Origin: Hygrophila difformis
Taxonomy: Eukaryota > Streptophyta > Magnoliopsida > Lamiales > Acanthaceae
Direction: 5' to 3'
Length of the DNA stretch: 64,000 nucleotides
Assembly: GCA_030278955.1 (NCBI GenBank)
Contig: JAOANR010000003.1
Coordinates: 19,243,050-19,307,049, forward strand
Under the pieces are notes generated by a model, which ran no database searches, was not told the DNA's origin, and saw nothing but the letters and a program-made list of their open reading frames with translations. A program made the translations under genes and the position numbers. Shown piece after piece: positions 33,558 through 46,677 of this stretch. Within the stretch, counting starts at the first letter, position 1. Every line of letters begins with the position of its first letter.

Positions 33558-35058
33558 TGTAATACCCGAGAATTTTCCAACATAAAATAAAACAATAATT
33601 AAATAAATAAATAATAAATAAAATAAATACTATAATTAAATAAACAAATCCAGCAAATAAAAGAAATAAATAAAGATAAGGAAATGAGAAATGAGATTTT
33701 TACTTAAAAATGAATTAAAGGAATTTAATTAAATAAAAGGATGGATAAATGGTACACCAAAACCCGACACTAATGAACTCGAGTATTCGAGTCCAAAACA
33801 TCCAATTAGACTGAGAATAATATTAGAGAGAAAGTATGAACCCGAATATACCCCGGAAATCGGAATTCGGGAGCATAGAGGGATAGAAACCCGAAAGAGA
33901 GGCGGAAAAGCACGACGGATCGCACGACCCGCCCGGACCGAAGTCCAGGCGAAGTCGGCGCGGTGGCCGCGCGGTGAAGGTGGTTTAGCGCGCCACGACC
34001 GCGCCACTTGACAGATTTGGTTGTTGCGTGAATCTCTCGCCCGAACGCGGATTTTTCGACTTTCGGTTGAATATCTCTCGACTCAAGACCTTTAGGTCGG
34101 TTGTGGACGCCCTAGGGATTGAGAATTCTATAAATAAGCCCATTGGGAGCCCCAAACAAGTTTACAAAACCCTACAACCTTCTATACGTTCGAAACCCTA
34201 AATTCGGAGTCGACGGAAAGCACCAAACGGAGGCAGCAGCTTTGGACGAAAATCCAAGGTCTCCAAACGTTGTGGTAAGCTCTAGTCCGATAAATCTTTT
34301 CACGTTTCAATCCGAAAACGGATTCTAACTTCGGTTCTTCTCTTTCTACACCCCGTATCGAATCTAGATCGTAGAACCCGACGAACGGAGAGGAGAAACG
34401 GTGATCTGGAAGCCACGCCTCCGAACTAGACATCCCCGACGTTCATAGATACTGTAAGTTAACTCTTACATGGTTTTGGGATGAATTAAAACATTCGAAA
34501 CTAAAAGATTAACAAGAAATCGAAAATCTGTCAATTCTTACTTTCTACCGATGCAACAGATTTGATGAATTTTTCCAAACCTTAAAACGAACTCAAACGG
34601 AAAAACTTAAAACACGAAAAACGTTCCTAAGACTTAGATCTAGCTACTGTAAAGTTTTGAGAATTTTTGGAATTGATTTGATATGTGAAAACCCATTGAA
34701 ACCGAGCTGTTTAAATCTAGATCTTGAAATCTTGGACAGAACTTAGGAATGATCTTGATCACGTTTTTGACATAGGATCTAGGCTGTTTTAGATCTTTGA
34801 ACGAACATGAAAGTTGTAGATAAATGTCTTAAGATGATCCCTGTCAAATTTCATTAAATTTGGAGTTGAATTGATATGGTAGAATTTGAAATCTTTAAAC
34901 TGTGACATATTAAACTCGGACAGAATTCTTCTTATGCGAAAATTGGTAATTTTGACCTACTTAGGTAACTCGGATTGAAAAAGTTAAAACACGAAAGTTG
35001 TAGATCTTGATGTTTTCGAGTCAGATATGAAATTTTGGAATTTTTGGAATTAAATCTG
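33558..35058 (+). repeat. 3' LTR of chromovirus derivative, truncated
   Basis: Matches the 5' LTR from its first base to the equivalent of about 26482 and then stops, losing about 1.1 kb including the TTACA end. TATAAATA at 34129-34136 and the GTAAGC donor are kept; the leader-intron acceptor is lost. DNA at 35059 belongs to the A-type spacer. Confidence 0.85.
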
Positions 35059-36062
35059 GGAAAGGGGTTTAAGGTTATCCCAAGTTTGAATTTATGGAAT
35101 TTCCTACACGAGTATTTTCTAAAATATCCCAAGTTTGAATTTATTAAAAGAAAAGAGTTATGATTCATGGGAAAGGGGTTTAAGGATATATTCCACTTTT
35201 TATTACTCATGTGGGAGACTTTGATTTCAAACGGCGCTGTGGAACTCCCAGGCATGAAACTTTTGACAATTTCGTGCTATGGAGATCCTTGCCATGAAAC
35301 TTTTGACAAGTTCCCACTATATGAGTATTTTCCGAAACATAATAATCCTGGTTTTCAATTTTATTCAATGAAACCAATTTATGAAGATGGATTTGGGATT
35401 AGGGATATATTTATAGGTTGTCACGTTTTTATTACTCGTGTTAAGAAACTGTGCCCCCGAAAGTGCACGGTGTCAAAAATTGCAGTAATTTTTAGTAAGA
35501 CCGGATCGTTCACTGGAGGATATGCGGTAGAAGCAGGGCCCACGTCGTTTACTAAGATTTTCCACTCGGTTACTCGATTCAAGTTTTGCAATGGTTTCTA
35601 AAAACTACTTGACAATAATTTAAACTAGATTATGAAAGCAGTAAAATTATTCTACAAAGCATATTACATCTATTCTAAGAAAGAATAAGAATTATGCTAA
35701 GAAAGCTGATAAAATTATTCTACGAAAGCAGATTTAAAATGTGACAGAAGGGACAGGAAGAAAATAATAAAGATTGGACAAGATTCAGATGGAACACAAT
35801 TAAATTTCCATTTTAATACACAGATCTTTGGTTGGGATAATCCATCAGTTAGCTAGCTCTCATGCTTTCTAGACTATGTTCCCTTTAATAGACAGGTACT
35901 TACAGTCAGAATTTGCATGCTCTTAAGACAGCAAAATCTAAGATACCACAGACTCACAACTGCCCTCACATGGCCATGTAAAGGCATGTTATTCATCTGT
36001 GGTGGACAAGCAACACCCAACATATCATTAGTTGATATGCCAAGTACTCCTATCATCCCCCT
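35059..36062. other. Second copy of the spacer, with rearranged left edge
   Basis: From about 35087 it matches 7577-8541 almost base for base. The first 45 bases are short out-of-order pieces of the adjoining sequence (GGGAAAGGGGTTTAAGG, TATCCCAAGTTTGAATTT), as seen in repair filler. The PBS-like block TTTTTGACACCGTGCAC is again present on the minus strand near 35455-35475. No gene supported. Confidence 0.5.
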
Positions 36063-37590
36063 TGTCACACCCAAAGTACAAATCTAATCCCGAACTAAAC
36101 CATAACACTTAAACCTTACAACCGGCGGCCAACCTCTAATTCTTCCGAGTGACCTCTACGAAAGCATTTTAAAGAAAGCGATAAAGAAAGCAGTAAAGAA
36201 AGCATTTAAAACCTATCACTCGGAAGTCTCAAAAGATCATCACATTCCGTTAGTATAAAAGAGCCCCTGGTCTTGGTGACCAGATGCAGATTTAGAACTT
36301 CCCAAATATCAGTAAGCCACAGGGCTTATAACATCCGGTTAGTTATGAGATACAAACATGAGTGGAACAGGCCTATGAAGATCTATTCCGAATGTACTCA
36401 CTCGAGACTCAATTTTAGGCTTTGGCGGGAGAAGATAGTGGTTGAAAGAATACTCTACCCTACCTTAGAAATTAACCAAGGCCTATATGTTGTTCCTCTA
36501 ATATCATTTACCACATCTCATCCGAATCCAAGTGGAGACTGACTCGATGCAACACTTAATACAAGATTTCCAACATACAGTAATTTTGAGAAACAAAAAG
36601 ATGTTTGAAAATCATTCCCTAAACAGGTACTAAACTCTCAATTAAAACACGGATCCTTTTAGTCTAGGAGAGACCTAATCGCTGACTCTGCTTCTCAGTT
36701 TCTCAAAATCAACCCCCAGTAGAATATGATTTAGTCATAACTGTCGATTTATCCCTTACTCAGATCCGGATTTTATAAAGTGATTTTTGTGGAAATTTAT
36801 TATGCAGCATCTGATTTAAATCAAGACTTCTATTTCCAAGGAGAAGGATCTCCAAAATATCATAGACCACAATATCTACATAATACTACCATGCATACAT
36901 GTATATGAGAAGTAAAATAAAATACCCCAAAATATATGGTGGGGTTAGACAGAAATTGATACACAAAGATGGGTTAGCCGGAGATAAGAAGAATTTGACT
37001 GAAAAGAGTGCCAGAAATAATTGGGGTTATCCGGATTGCAAACATCTGCTATTCGATTCCCAAGTATTCCAGATGGAAAGATTGTTAGACAGTAGGGATC
37101 CCTTAATGACAGTGATCGCTAGCATCGAGAGTCCTACTGTCTATGAGTGAGGAAAAACCTACACGTTTTCTTACTACAGTAATGCTATAACAGTGTTGAT
37201 CGACACTATCTAACAGTACTGTAACTCGAAATTCGGGTTTGAAATTAAGATAAAGAAAAGGAAACTGTATCCGGATAGGAGTCAGCTGAGCAGCTATTAT
37301 AATCCCGGATGGACGAACCGCCAAGGCTTCCACCGACCACTATCCGGACCATGCAAAATAACAACTAATAATTAATATTCAGACTACGAGCTAGTTTATC
37401 CGTGTGGGAATACCTGCCAACATTAGTCTGATATATTCCTTACTAGCTGTTTCACACAACACGATAAAAAGAAAAGATGAAATTAAAAGAATATTTTTGT
37501 TACTGTGTGAGTGTTAATCACACAATAATTTAGACACTAATGCATTGAGATGTGTAATGGATAAAAGTGGATGTAATGGGCCTAAGCCCA
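36063..37590 (-). mobile_element. X module, copy 2
   Basis: Same ends, length and orientation as copy 1, and joined to the A-type LTR module in the same way (TGCATGGGAGTAT then TGGGC). Differs from copy 1 by scattered substitutions. No coding domain. Confidence 0.5.
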
Positions 37591-39193
37591 ATACTCCCAT
37601 GCAGATTACACAACTCAAGAAGATAAAATGTTTTTGAGGTTTTAAAATAGAAGGAATAAAGTAATTCGGTTTATTGGGCAAAATGCAGATTATACCGAAC
37701 TGAGGATGCATGAGGTATGAAGTAATACCGTACCCAGTTAATCCTTGTAAAGTCATGAAGCATCCTCTAATTCGAATTTTCAAAGAAATTCTGTCTAAAC
37801 CGAATTGGACAATTCGAATTGATGAAGTCATTCATTCACTCAAATTTTGCTAAGGCATTTACCCCAAAATGAGGGTAATTCGAATTGCCAATTGAATTCG
37901 GTCTAGATCGAATTGACAATTTGAATTGGTAAGAGACATAATATAACTAAGGCATGAAGGGATGGAATGCATACAATATGGTGTACAAGGTCAATTCGAT
38001 CTATGGGAGGAATTCGGTCTAAACCGAATTCGCACAGACCAAATTGCTTGTGCACCATATGAGAAGAATTTTGGCCATGCAATTCCATTCTCATGGGCAA
38101 TTCGGTCTATTGCCTCAAATCAAATTGCATGTCATTTTCCACATAAGTGTATTTTGAGCTCACAAGTACAGGTTCGGTTTACACTGTGTGGTTCATGATG
38201 GATAAGATTTACCAAATCCTTCATTTCACATCAGTGTCATCTCACAGCCACACTAATGAGTGTTTTAAGGAAAATAGGCATAATAGGTTACGTGTCTAGC
38301 AGGTATTTGGCATGAATTAAACCTTAATTCTACAAACAAGCAATCACAGATCAAAGACCTAAACATCTAAGAAAATAAGAACAACATGCATAAAAATAAG
38401 AACACCTACATTATCTAAGGCAACAATAAGCTAAAATAAAGAGAACGAAACAGCAACAGAATAAACTTAAAAATAAATTCTAACAACCCTAAAATCATCT
38501 AAAACCTAAGAACACTAATTTGAGTCACTAAGGTATAAGAGCAAGCCAAAAACCCACTAACATGCATTTATTGAGAATGTAAGTCAACTAGGACATAATA
38601 AATGTAACCTAGTTGAAACAAACAAACATTCTAACATTTATTGCTAAGGAAAGCATTACATAAGTGTCAAACACTTGAAATAAAAACCCATTTCTGGATT
38701 TCTTCTTGTATTGACACTTGAAAACAAATAAATAACCCTAAAACCATCATTAGCCTGAAGGTAGGGTTCATTTTTACTACAAAGCATTTAAAGTTTATGG
38801 TAATGGCTACACTAAGGGTAGTAACAAGCTTCTATGGAAATAAACTGAGATTAAAAGCATTAAAACTACACTACAAGCATGAAAAATAAACTAACTAACT
38901 AAACTACCTACCTAACCCTTAAGGGGTGGAGAACCCTCTGCTCCTTCTTTTTGTCTCCCTGCAAATGTCCAAGTGTTAGTGTTCGGATCTCTTCTTGTGT
39001 TGAGGAAGGTCAGCTTTTATACTTCTTCTCGGAACCCTAGGCCCATCAGGGCCCATCCACAGTGCCACGCATTTCTCACGTGCTCAAAGCTGCAATTTCG
39101 AACGTGGTTCGGTCTCCTCAAGCAGTTCGGTTTAGACCAAATTGGTGAAATGAGGTCTTTCTTCTTGATCTTGAGCATGGAATGTGGTGATTC
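37591..39193 (-). mobile_element. A-type LTR module, second copy, inner part
   Basis: Closely matches 10069-11784, including the second palindrome array (about 37660-38170, shorter here) and the TATAAAAG box on the minus strand near 39020. It is interrupted after GATTC at 39193 by the gag-only retrotransposon and resumes at 46678. Confidence 0.75.
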
Positions 39194-41895
39194 TGTAATA
39201 CCCGGAAATTTTCCAACATAAAATAAATACAATAAATAAAATAAATATAATAAATAAAGAAATAAATGTATAGGAAATGAGAAATGGAATTTAATTCAAG
39301 AAGGAATTAAATATCCAAGAACCCGTGAAATCTAAAATAATTTAATTAAATAAATTATTGCACGGGAACCAAATATAGATGGACTTAATATTTCGAACCC
39401 GAAATTAATTTGAGATCCCAAATAAATTTAAAGTAGGATTTAAAGTCCAAGAGATAGCCCAAGAAAATAGAAGAAGAAAAGGCCCAAAAGAAAGGAGGAA
39501 GAGGAAAGGCCCAAAGGATAGCACGGCCCGGCCCAGGACAAAGCCCATTCCGGGTCCGCGCGGTCTCCGCGCGGTGTTTCCACAAACTCCACGCCAACTC
39601 CGCGCCACTCAACAGAAACGCCCGTTGCGAGATTCACTCGCCCGAACGCGGATTTTTCGACTTTCGGTTGAACATCTCTCGACCCAAGACCCTTGGGGTC
39701 AGATTTTGGACACCCTAGGTCTTAGATATCTATAAATAAGACCTTCTAGGAGCTCCGAATGCTTTTACAAAACCCTACAACTTTCTACACATTCGAAACC
39801 CTAAATCCGAAGTCGTCGGAGGCACGAAACCAAGACGAACGCTGTTGGACGAATTTTTCTACAGATCTCCATAGTCGCGGTAAGTCTCGATCCAATCTTT
39901 ATTCAATAAACGATTCGAAAACGAATCCTAATCATCTCCTTTTTCTTTCTACACCCCGTATTGGATCTAGATCGTAGAACCCGACGAACGGAGAGGAGAA
40001 AAGGTGGACGGGAAGCCACGCCTTCGAATAGACAGTCCCGGACGTTCATAAACTCTGTAAGTTAACTCCTACATGGTTTTGGGCGAAATTAAAATACGTT
40101 AGATTTAAAGATTCGAATCAAGAACATCAAATCTGTCAACGTGGAATTTTTAATGGCGCAATAGTTTTGTCTAATTTTTCCGAACCATAAAACGACTTCA
40201 AACGGAAAAACTTAAAACACGAAAAACGTTCCTAAGACATAGATCTATCTACTGCAAAATTTTCATAAATTTTTATCGTGTTTTGATATCCGAAAACGAC
40301 CACGAACAGACCTGCCTTTGGTTTAGATCTTGAAACGGTGACAGAACTTTAGTTCGAACTTGTTGGTGATTTCTACCATAGATCTAGACTGATCTAGGCT
40401 TGGCGTTGAACATAAGAGTTGTAGATCTATATGTTAAGAACACCTCCGTAAAATTTCAGAATTTTTCGTGATGATTTGATGTATGAAATCCACCCGAAAC
40501 CGAACTGCTAGGATGTGGATCTTGAAATTCTTGACGAAACTTAGGTCAGAACTTGATGACGTTTTTGACTAGGGTTCTAGGCCGATTTAGATCTTTTGCC
40601 AAACACAAAAGTTGTAGATAAACGTCTTAAGATGGTCTCTGTCAAATTTCATTAAATTTGGAGTTGATTTGCTATGGTAGAATTTGAAATCTTTAAACTG
40701 TGACATATAAAATTCGGACAGATTTGTTCTTATGCGAAAATTGACGTTTTTGACATATTTGGGTATCTCGGATTGGAAAAGTTAAAACACGAAAGTTGTT
40801 TGTCTCGACATTTCTGAGTCAGTAGTGAAATTTCAGAATTTTTGGAATTAAATCTGAATTTAGACGAATTTAAGAGTAAACGATGGTTGACCGAGTCAAA
40901 TCTTGAAAAATCTTGTTGAAAAAGATTTTGAATGATATCGGAGCGGATAGCGTCCTGAAATAGTATATTTTGAGAAACTTACTAAACTTGAGAAATTAGC
41001 CTTTAAGGTTTAAACGATTGGGAATTCCTTTGAAATAAAATACATATGAAATACGATGCTTGCCGAAAGGCAATTGAAATATCCTGCTTGCCGAAAGGCA
41101 ATTGAAATATCCTGCTTGCCGAAAGGCAATTGAAATATATTGCTTGCCGAAAGGCAATTGAAATATACTGCTTGCCGAAAGGCAATTGAAATATACTGCT
41201 GGCCGGAAGGCAATTGAAATATAAAGCTTGCCGAATGGCAATTGAAACATAAACTTGAAACATGAGACATGAGATATGAAACTGGAAGACTCGAAAAAAT
41301 TGTTCCTTTTAGATTATGCCTTAAAGTATGTCTTGCAATTGTTTTACTTTGCGAATTATATTATGATCTTATGAAGTCTCTGTCGTTTGAATTATTGTTA
41401 GCGAAATAAATTAAATTATGTGGTGTTGTGCACATGTTTTCTTTGAATATTATTTTAATGGCTTTGAAACCCCATAGTTATGTATGTGTTAACTTACTCA
41501 GCACGTAGTGCTGACCAAAACCATATCTTCTTTTTCTTTTTCTTCCAGAGTTGAGAATTATGCATCGTCACATGCATACACGGGAAGCTTGGGATGATAT
41601 ATTAGTTTGAATTTTTGTATTAGACTAGATCTTGCATGAACGGGCCTGTTTAACCCGTGATTAGGCCATGTTGGCCCTACTTTTATATTCCGCTGCATTA
41701 TATATGTAAATATTATTTTCCGCTGCAACTTTGATGTATTATTTTTAAATTATATATAAATGGGCTGTTTGAATGTTTTAAATTCTAAAAAACCATAGCC
41801 TTGAATCTCTTTAGCAAGCTCGGAGAAACCGTGTCTTGCTAGGGAGGTGTTGCGGTGACATCCCGACCTGGGTGACCAAAAACCGGGGTGTTACA
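39194..41895 (+). repeat. 5' LTR of gag-only element
   Basis: TGTAATACCCGG...GGTGTTACA. TATAAATA at 39731-39738, a telo-box-like AAACCCTAA shortly after, GTAAGT donor at 39880 and acceptor TTTTCTTCCAG at 41548. A 1669-base leader intron is therefore likely, and the tandem hairpin repeat lies inside it. Confidence 0.9.
41058..41250 (+). repeat. 28-bp tandem repeat with GAAA-loop hairpins, 7 copies
   Basis: Unit GCTTGCCGAAAGGCAATTG plus GAAATATNN. Each unit holds TTGCC-GAAA-GGCAA, a 5-bp stem with a GNRA-type loop. The 6th and 7th units are divergent (loops GGAA and GAAT). The 3' LTR has 6 copies. Confidence 0.92.
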
Positions 41896-41898
41896 AGT

Positions 41899-41910
41899 TG
41901 GTATCAGAGC
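41899..41910 (+). other. Primer-binding site, tRNA-iMet
   Basis: TGGTATCAGAGC, four bases after the LTR end, an exact match to the standard initiator tRNA-Met primer site. Confidence 0.9.
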
Positions 41911-42550
41911 CCGGATATTTTTAAGCTAGTATTTTTAAACTATTATTTTTAAACCATTATTATTTTTAAACTATTATTAATATTTTGACTATTATTCTAA
42001 ATTTTAAAGTATTATTTCCATGGAGAAATTTTTATTTTAAACCCCATGGGAAAAATATATATATAGTGCATAAATTATTTTTTGGGGGGGAAATCATCAC
42101 TCGCATTTGCATATTGCATCTCTTTTATGTAGAGAACTTAGAATCTTTGCGAATTTTAACTTAGCATCTTGGCGAATTATAACCTAGAATCTTGGCGAAT
42201 ATTAACTTAGATATTTTGCTTGCACTAGATAACTTAGACGCTTGACATCAAATTAAGGAAGCTAACTAGAGACTGATCTGGCCTTAGTTCCAGATCGCGT
42301 TCATCTATGCGTTCGCCTAATCATAACAATCCTCGACCTTAGCCATTCCTACCCTTGTACAAATTAGAAAACTTCCTCTTGGGGAACAATGAGAAAATCA
42401 AGTTTTATTAAAACACTCTTTATTCCAAAAATCTTGTTTGGATTTCCAAACAACAGACCCGAAAATTTGAGATTAGAAATTTACGAAACGTCTTGTTCGA
42501 GCGATCTATCTAAACCAAGATAAGCTAATCTATACACGTTATAACAGAAA

Positions 42551-43701
42551 ATGGCGCCTAGGAGGAAACCAAGGAAGGTGAGTCCAAACGGCACTGACGC
42601 TAACCTGTCCAACACGCCCAACAACAGCGAAAGTCCTCAGAACGTAGGAGAGCAAGTGCCTCAAGCGCCCAATAATATGGAAGCACGTTTAAAAACGATA
42701 GAGGGATTCCTAGTAGCATTAGGAAATGCGAAGGTGCATAGGACACCTGCAGCAGTAACTCCGCCCGTAGCTCAAACCAACTATCTAGCGTTGGTGAATC
42801 CCTATCAACCACCACGTTATGATGGGCAGGAGGATCCCGCCAAACTAGAGGGGTGGATCCGTACATTTGATAAGCTCTTGGATGCTATCAAATGTCCTGA
42901 TGAGGCAAAGACACGAGTAGCAACCTACTACTTAGGAGGCGAAGCCGATGAGTGGTGGCAAGACCTCCAGAGGAATTTAGAGGAAGCTGAAGAAGCTTAT
43001 TCGTGGACTAAACTTAAGGAGGATCTAAGGGACCGATTCTACCCCATGAGCACCAAGGCGGCAATGTACGAAGAGTTTTTATCACTGAAGCAAGAGGGAC
43101 GGACGGTGCAGGAGTATTACACCCGGTTTAAGGAATTGGTACGATTTGCTACGAGGATAGTACCAACCGAATCTGACAAGGCTCAGAAATTCGAGATGGG
43201 TCTGAATCTTAGTATCGGGAGATACTTGCAGTAGGACAATTCACGAACCTGCAGACGGTTTATGATCGTGCGGTGACGGTTGCACGAGTCCAAGGACTGA
43301 AACGGAAACCGGTAGATGAGGCTAACCAAGGACCACAAGGAGAGTGCAAGGTGGATAAGGACCGTTTCGATGGAAACTCAAAAGGACAACATCAAAATGA
43401 CAATGGGGAGAAAAAGGGGATAGTCTTCAACCATGGGGACTATGCGTCACCATGTCCAAAGTGTGGTAAACCGCATTATGCGAGAGGATGCCCTCAGCCT
43501 GGAGCATGCCTTCGATGTGGTCGACATGGTCATCAGCTGCGTGATTGCCGGACATGGAAAGAGAACATTGACAAGAGAGAGGATGTGACTACTCGACTTA
43601 AGCAACCACGAAACCCAGACGGTCAAGGTGGCAACAACCAACGGCACCAGTACCATCAGAATAAAGACCAAGACCCGAACCCTCTTGGGAATAATGCATA
43701 G
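42551..43701 (+). pseudogene. Chromovirus gag with one frameshift
   Basis: Starts MAPRRKPRKVS. The gag core has YQPPRYDGQEDPAKLEGWI, TRVATYYLGGEADEWWQDL, WTKLKEDLRDRFYPM and EGRTVQEYYTRFKELV. At about 43229-43234 a one-base loss leads to a stop; the next frame continues smoothly (GQFTNLQTVYDRAVTVARV). Two zinc knuckles follow: CPKCGKPHYARGC and CLRCGRHGHQLRDC. The tail ends in N/Q-rich DNA at 43701. The protein would form the retrotransposon particle and bind its RNA. The join to the 3' region (GCATAGGCAGTTATGGGG) suggests that protease and pol were deleted in one event from a full-length relative. Clade by similarity is Tekay-like. Confidence 0.88.
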
Positions 43702-43987
43702 GCAGTTATGGGGACATAACTGAAGTCCTAAGGGGGAGAGGATGTGATACCCCGTAATAATTTGTTTTTGGAGTTCGACTCGATATCATGTATCCCAAAT
43801 CATAAATAAGCAAATTCAACTTGTTTTGAACTACGTTATGGCTTGATCCCTTCACAGGGTACGTAGGCAGCTTAGAAGTTTTAATTCTAAGTTCAGTCGC
43901 AAAATAATAAAACAACAAAAAGACTTTGGCACGAGAAGAGCCGAAACACAACTTCGAGGACGAAGTTGATTCTTAAGGAGGGTAGAC
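43702..43987 (+). other. 3' untranslated region with two polypurine tracts
   Basis: GTTATGGGGACATAACTG, CTAAGGGGGAGAGGATG then TGATACCCCG, the CTACGT...ACGTAG hairpin and TTAAGGAGGGTAGAC directly before the LTR. Parallel to 33330-33557. Confidence 0.7.
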
Positions 43988-46677
43988 TGTAATACCCGGA
44001 AATTTTCCAACATAAAATAAATACAATAAATAAAATAAATATAATAATTAAAGAAATAAATGTAGAGGAAATGAGAAATGGAATTTAATTCAAGAAGGAA
44101 TTAAATATCCAAGAACCCGTGAAGTCTAAAATAATTTAATTAAATAAATTATTGCACGGGAACCAAATATAGATGGACTTAATATTTTGAACCCGAAATT
44201 AATTTGAGATCCCAAATAAATTTAAAGTAGGATTTAAAGTCCAAGAGATAGCCCAAGAAAATAGAAGAAGAAAAGGCCCAAAGAGAAGGCAAAGGCCCAA
44301 AAGAAAGGAGGAAGAGGAAAGGCCCAAAGGATAGCACGGCCCGGCCCAGGACAAAGCCCATTCCGGGTCCGCGCGGTCTCCGCGTGGTGTTTCCACAAAC
44401 TCCACGCCAACTCCACGCCACTCAACAGAAACGCCCGTTGCGAGATTCACTCGCCCGAACGCGGATTTTTCGACCTTCGGTTGAACATCTCTCGACCCAA
44501 GACCCTTGGGGTCAGATTTTGGACACCCTAGGTCTTAGATATCTATAAATAAGACCTTCTAGGAGCTCCGAATGCTTTTACAAAACCCTACAACTTTCTA
44601 CACATTCGAAACCCTAAATCCGAAGTCGTCGGAGGCACGAAACCAAGACGAACGCTGTTGGACGAATTTTTCTACAGATCTCCATAGTCGCGGTAAGTCT
44701 CGATCCAATCTTTATTCAATAAACGATTCGAAAACGAATCCTAATCATCTCCTTTTTCTTTCTACACCCCGTATTGGATCTAGATCGTAGAACCCGACGA
44801 ACGGAGAGGAGAAAAGGTGGACGGGAAGCCACGCCTTCGAATAGACAGTCCCGGACGTTCATAAACTCTGTAAGTTAACTCTTACATGGTTTTGGGCGAA
44901 ATTAAAATACGTTAGATTTAAAGATTCGAATCAAGAACATCAAATCTGTCAACGTGGAATTTTTAACGGCGCAACAGTTTTTTCTAATTTTTCCGAACCA
45001 TAAAACGACTTCAAACGGAAAAACTTAAAACACGAAAAACGTTCCTAAGACATAGATCTATCTACTGTAATTTTCATAAATTTTCATCGCGTTTTGATAT
45101 CCGAAAACGACCACGAACAGACCTGCCTTTGGTTTAGATCTTGAAACGGTGACAGAACTTTAGTTCGAACTTGTTGGTGATTTCTACCTTAGATCTAGAC
45201 CGATCTAGGCTTGGCGTTGAACAAAAGAGTTGTAGATCTATATGTTAAGAACACCTCCGTAAAATTTCAGAATTTTTCGTGATGATTTGATGTATGAAAT
45301 CCACCCGAAACCGAACTGCTAGGATGTGGATCTTGAAATTCTTGACGAAACTTAGGTCAGAACTTGATGACGTTTTTGACTAGGGTTCTAGGCCGATTTA
45401 GATCTTTTGCCAACCACGAAAGTTGTAGATAAACGTCTTAAGATGGTCTTTGTCAAATTTCATTAAATTTGGAGTTGATTTGCTATGGTAGAATTTGAAA
45501 TCTTTAAACTGTGACATATAAAATTCGGACAGATTTGTTCTTATGCGAAAATTGACGTTTTTGACATATTTGGGTATCTCGGATTGAAAAAGTTAAAACA
45601 CGAAAGTTGTTCGTCTCGACGTTTCTAAGTCAGTAGTGAAATTTCAGAATTTTTGGAATTAAATCTGAATTTAGACGAATTTAAGAGTAAACGATGGTTG
45701 ACCGAGTCAAATCTTGAAAAATCTTGTTGAAAAAGATTTTGAATGATATCGGAGCGGATAGCGTCCTGAAATAGTATATTTTGAGAAACTTACTAAACTT
45801 GAGAAATTAGTCTTTAAGGTTTAAACGATTGGGAATTCCTTTGAAATAAAATACACATGAAATACGATGCTTGCCGAAAGGCAATTGAAATATCCTGCTT
45901 GCCGAAAGGCAATTGAAATATCCTGCTTGCCGAAAGGCAATTGAAATATACTGCTTGCCGAAAGGCAATTGAAATATACTGCTGGCCGGAAGGCAATTGA
46001 AATATAAAGCTTGCCGAATGGCAATTGAAACATAAACTTGAAACATGAGACATGAGATATGAAACTGGAAGACTCGAAAAAATTGTTCCTTTTAGATTAT
46101 GCCTTAAAGTATGTCTTGCAATTGTTTTACTTTGCAAATTATATTATGATCTTATGAAGTCTCTGTCGTTTGAATTATTGTTAGCGAAATAAATTAAATT
46201 ATGTGGTGTTGTGCACATGTTTTCTTTGAATATTAAATAATGGCTTTGAAACCCCATAGTTATGTATGTGTTAACTTACTCAGCACGTAGTGCTGACCAA
46301 AACCATATTTTCTTTTTCTTTTTCTTCCAGGGTTGAGAATTATGCATCGTCGCATGCATACACGGGAAGCTTGGGATGATATATTAGTTTGAATTTTTGT
46401 ATTAGACTAGATCTTGCATGAACGGGCCTGTTTAACCCGTGATTAGGCCATGTTGGCCCTACTTTTATATTCCGCTGCATTATATATGTAAATATTATTT
46501 TCCGCTGCAACTTTGATGTATTATTTTTAAATTATATATAAATGGGTTGTTTGAATGTTTTAAATTCTAAAAAACCATAGCCTTGCATCTCTTTAGCAAG
46601 CTCGGAGAAACCGTGTCTTGCTAGGGAGGTGTGGCGGTGACATCCCGACCTGGGTGACCAAAAATCGGGATGTTACA
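43988..46677 (+). repeat. 3' LTR of gag-only element
   Basis: Full length, ends CGGGATGTTACA followed by the GATTC duplication. TATAAATA at 44544-44551. It carries a GAGAAGGCAAAGGCCCAAA insertion-like difference near 44283 relative to the 5' LTR and one fewer tandem-repeat unit. Confidence 0.9.
45869..46033 (+). repeat. 28-bp tandem hairpin repeat, 6 copies
   Basis: Same unit as at 41058-41250 with one middle unit missing; the same two divergent units close the array. Confidence 0.92.

Larger units (their letters stand above)
24973..35058 (+). mobile_element. Chromovirus (Tekay-like) derivative with antisense gene, 3' LTR truncated
   Basis: 5' LTR 24973-27577 (TGTAATACCCG...GGTGTTACA), tRNA-iMet-type primer site, leader repeats, a 199-codon sense ORF, a convergent antisense gene, truncated pol with chromodomain, two polypurine tracts, then a 3' LTR from 33558 cut at 35058. 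Compared with a normal chromovirus, gag, protease and most of RT are absent. The left flank is the Athila-like gag leader; the right target duplication cannot be seen because of the truncation. The LTR halves differ little by eye, so insertion is recent. Confidence 0.85.
39194..46677 (+). mobile_element. Gag-only chromovirus derivative (TR-GAG type), complete with target duplication
   Basis: LTRs 39194-41895 and 43988-46677, flanked by GATTC on both sides (39189-39193, 46678-46682). The empty site is preserved at 11780-11784. Between the LTRs are a tRNA-iMet primer site, a leader, a frame-shifted gag and a 3' untranslated region; protease and pol are absent. The LTRs differ only by a few bases and by one tandem-repeat unit, so it is young. 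It must depend on enzymes supplied by another element. Confidence 0.92.

Noticed and set aside
41058..41250. CRISPR-like regular repeat
   Set aside because: Units are directly contiguous with no spacers and lie inside a plant LTR; it is a tandem minisatellite.
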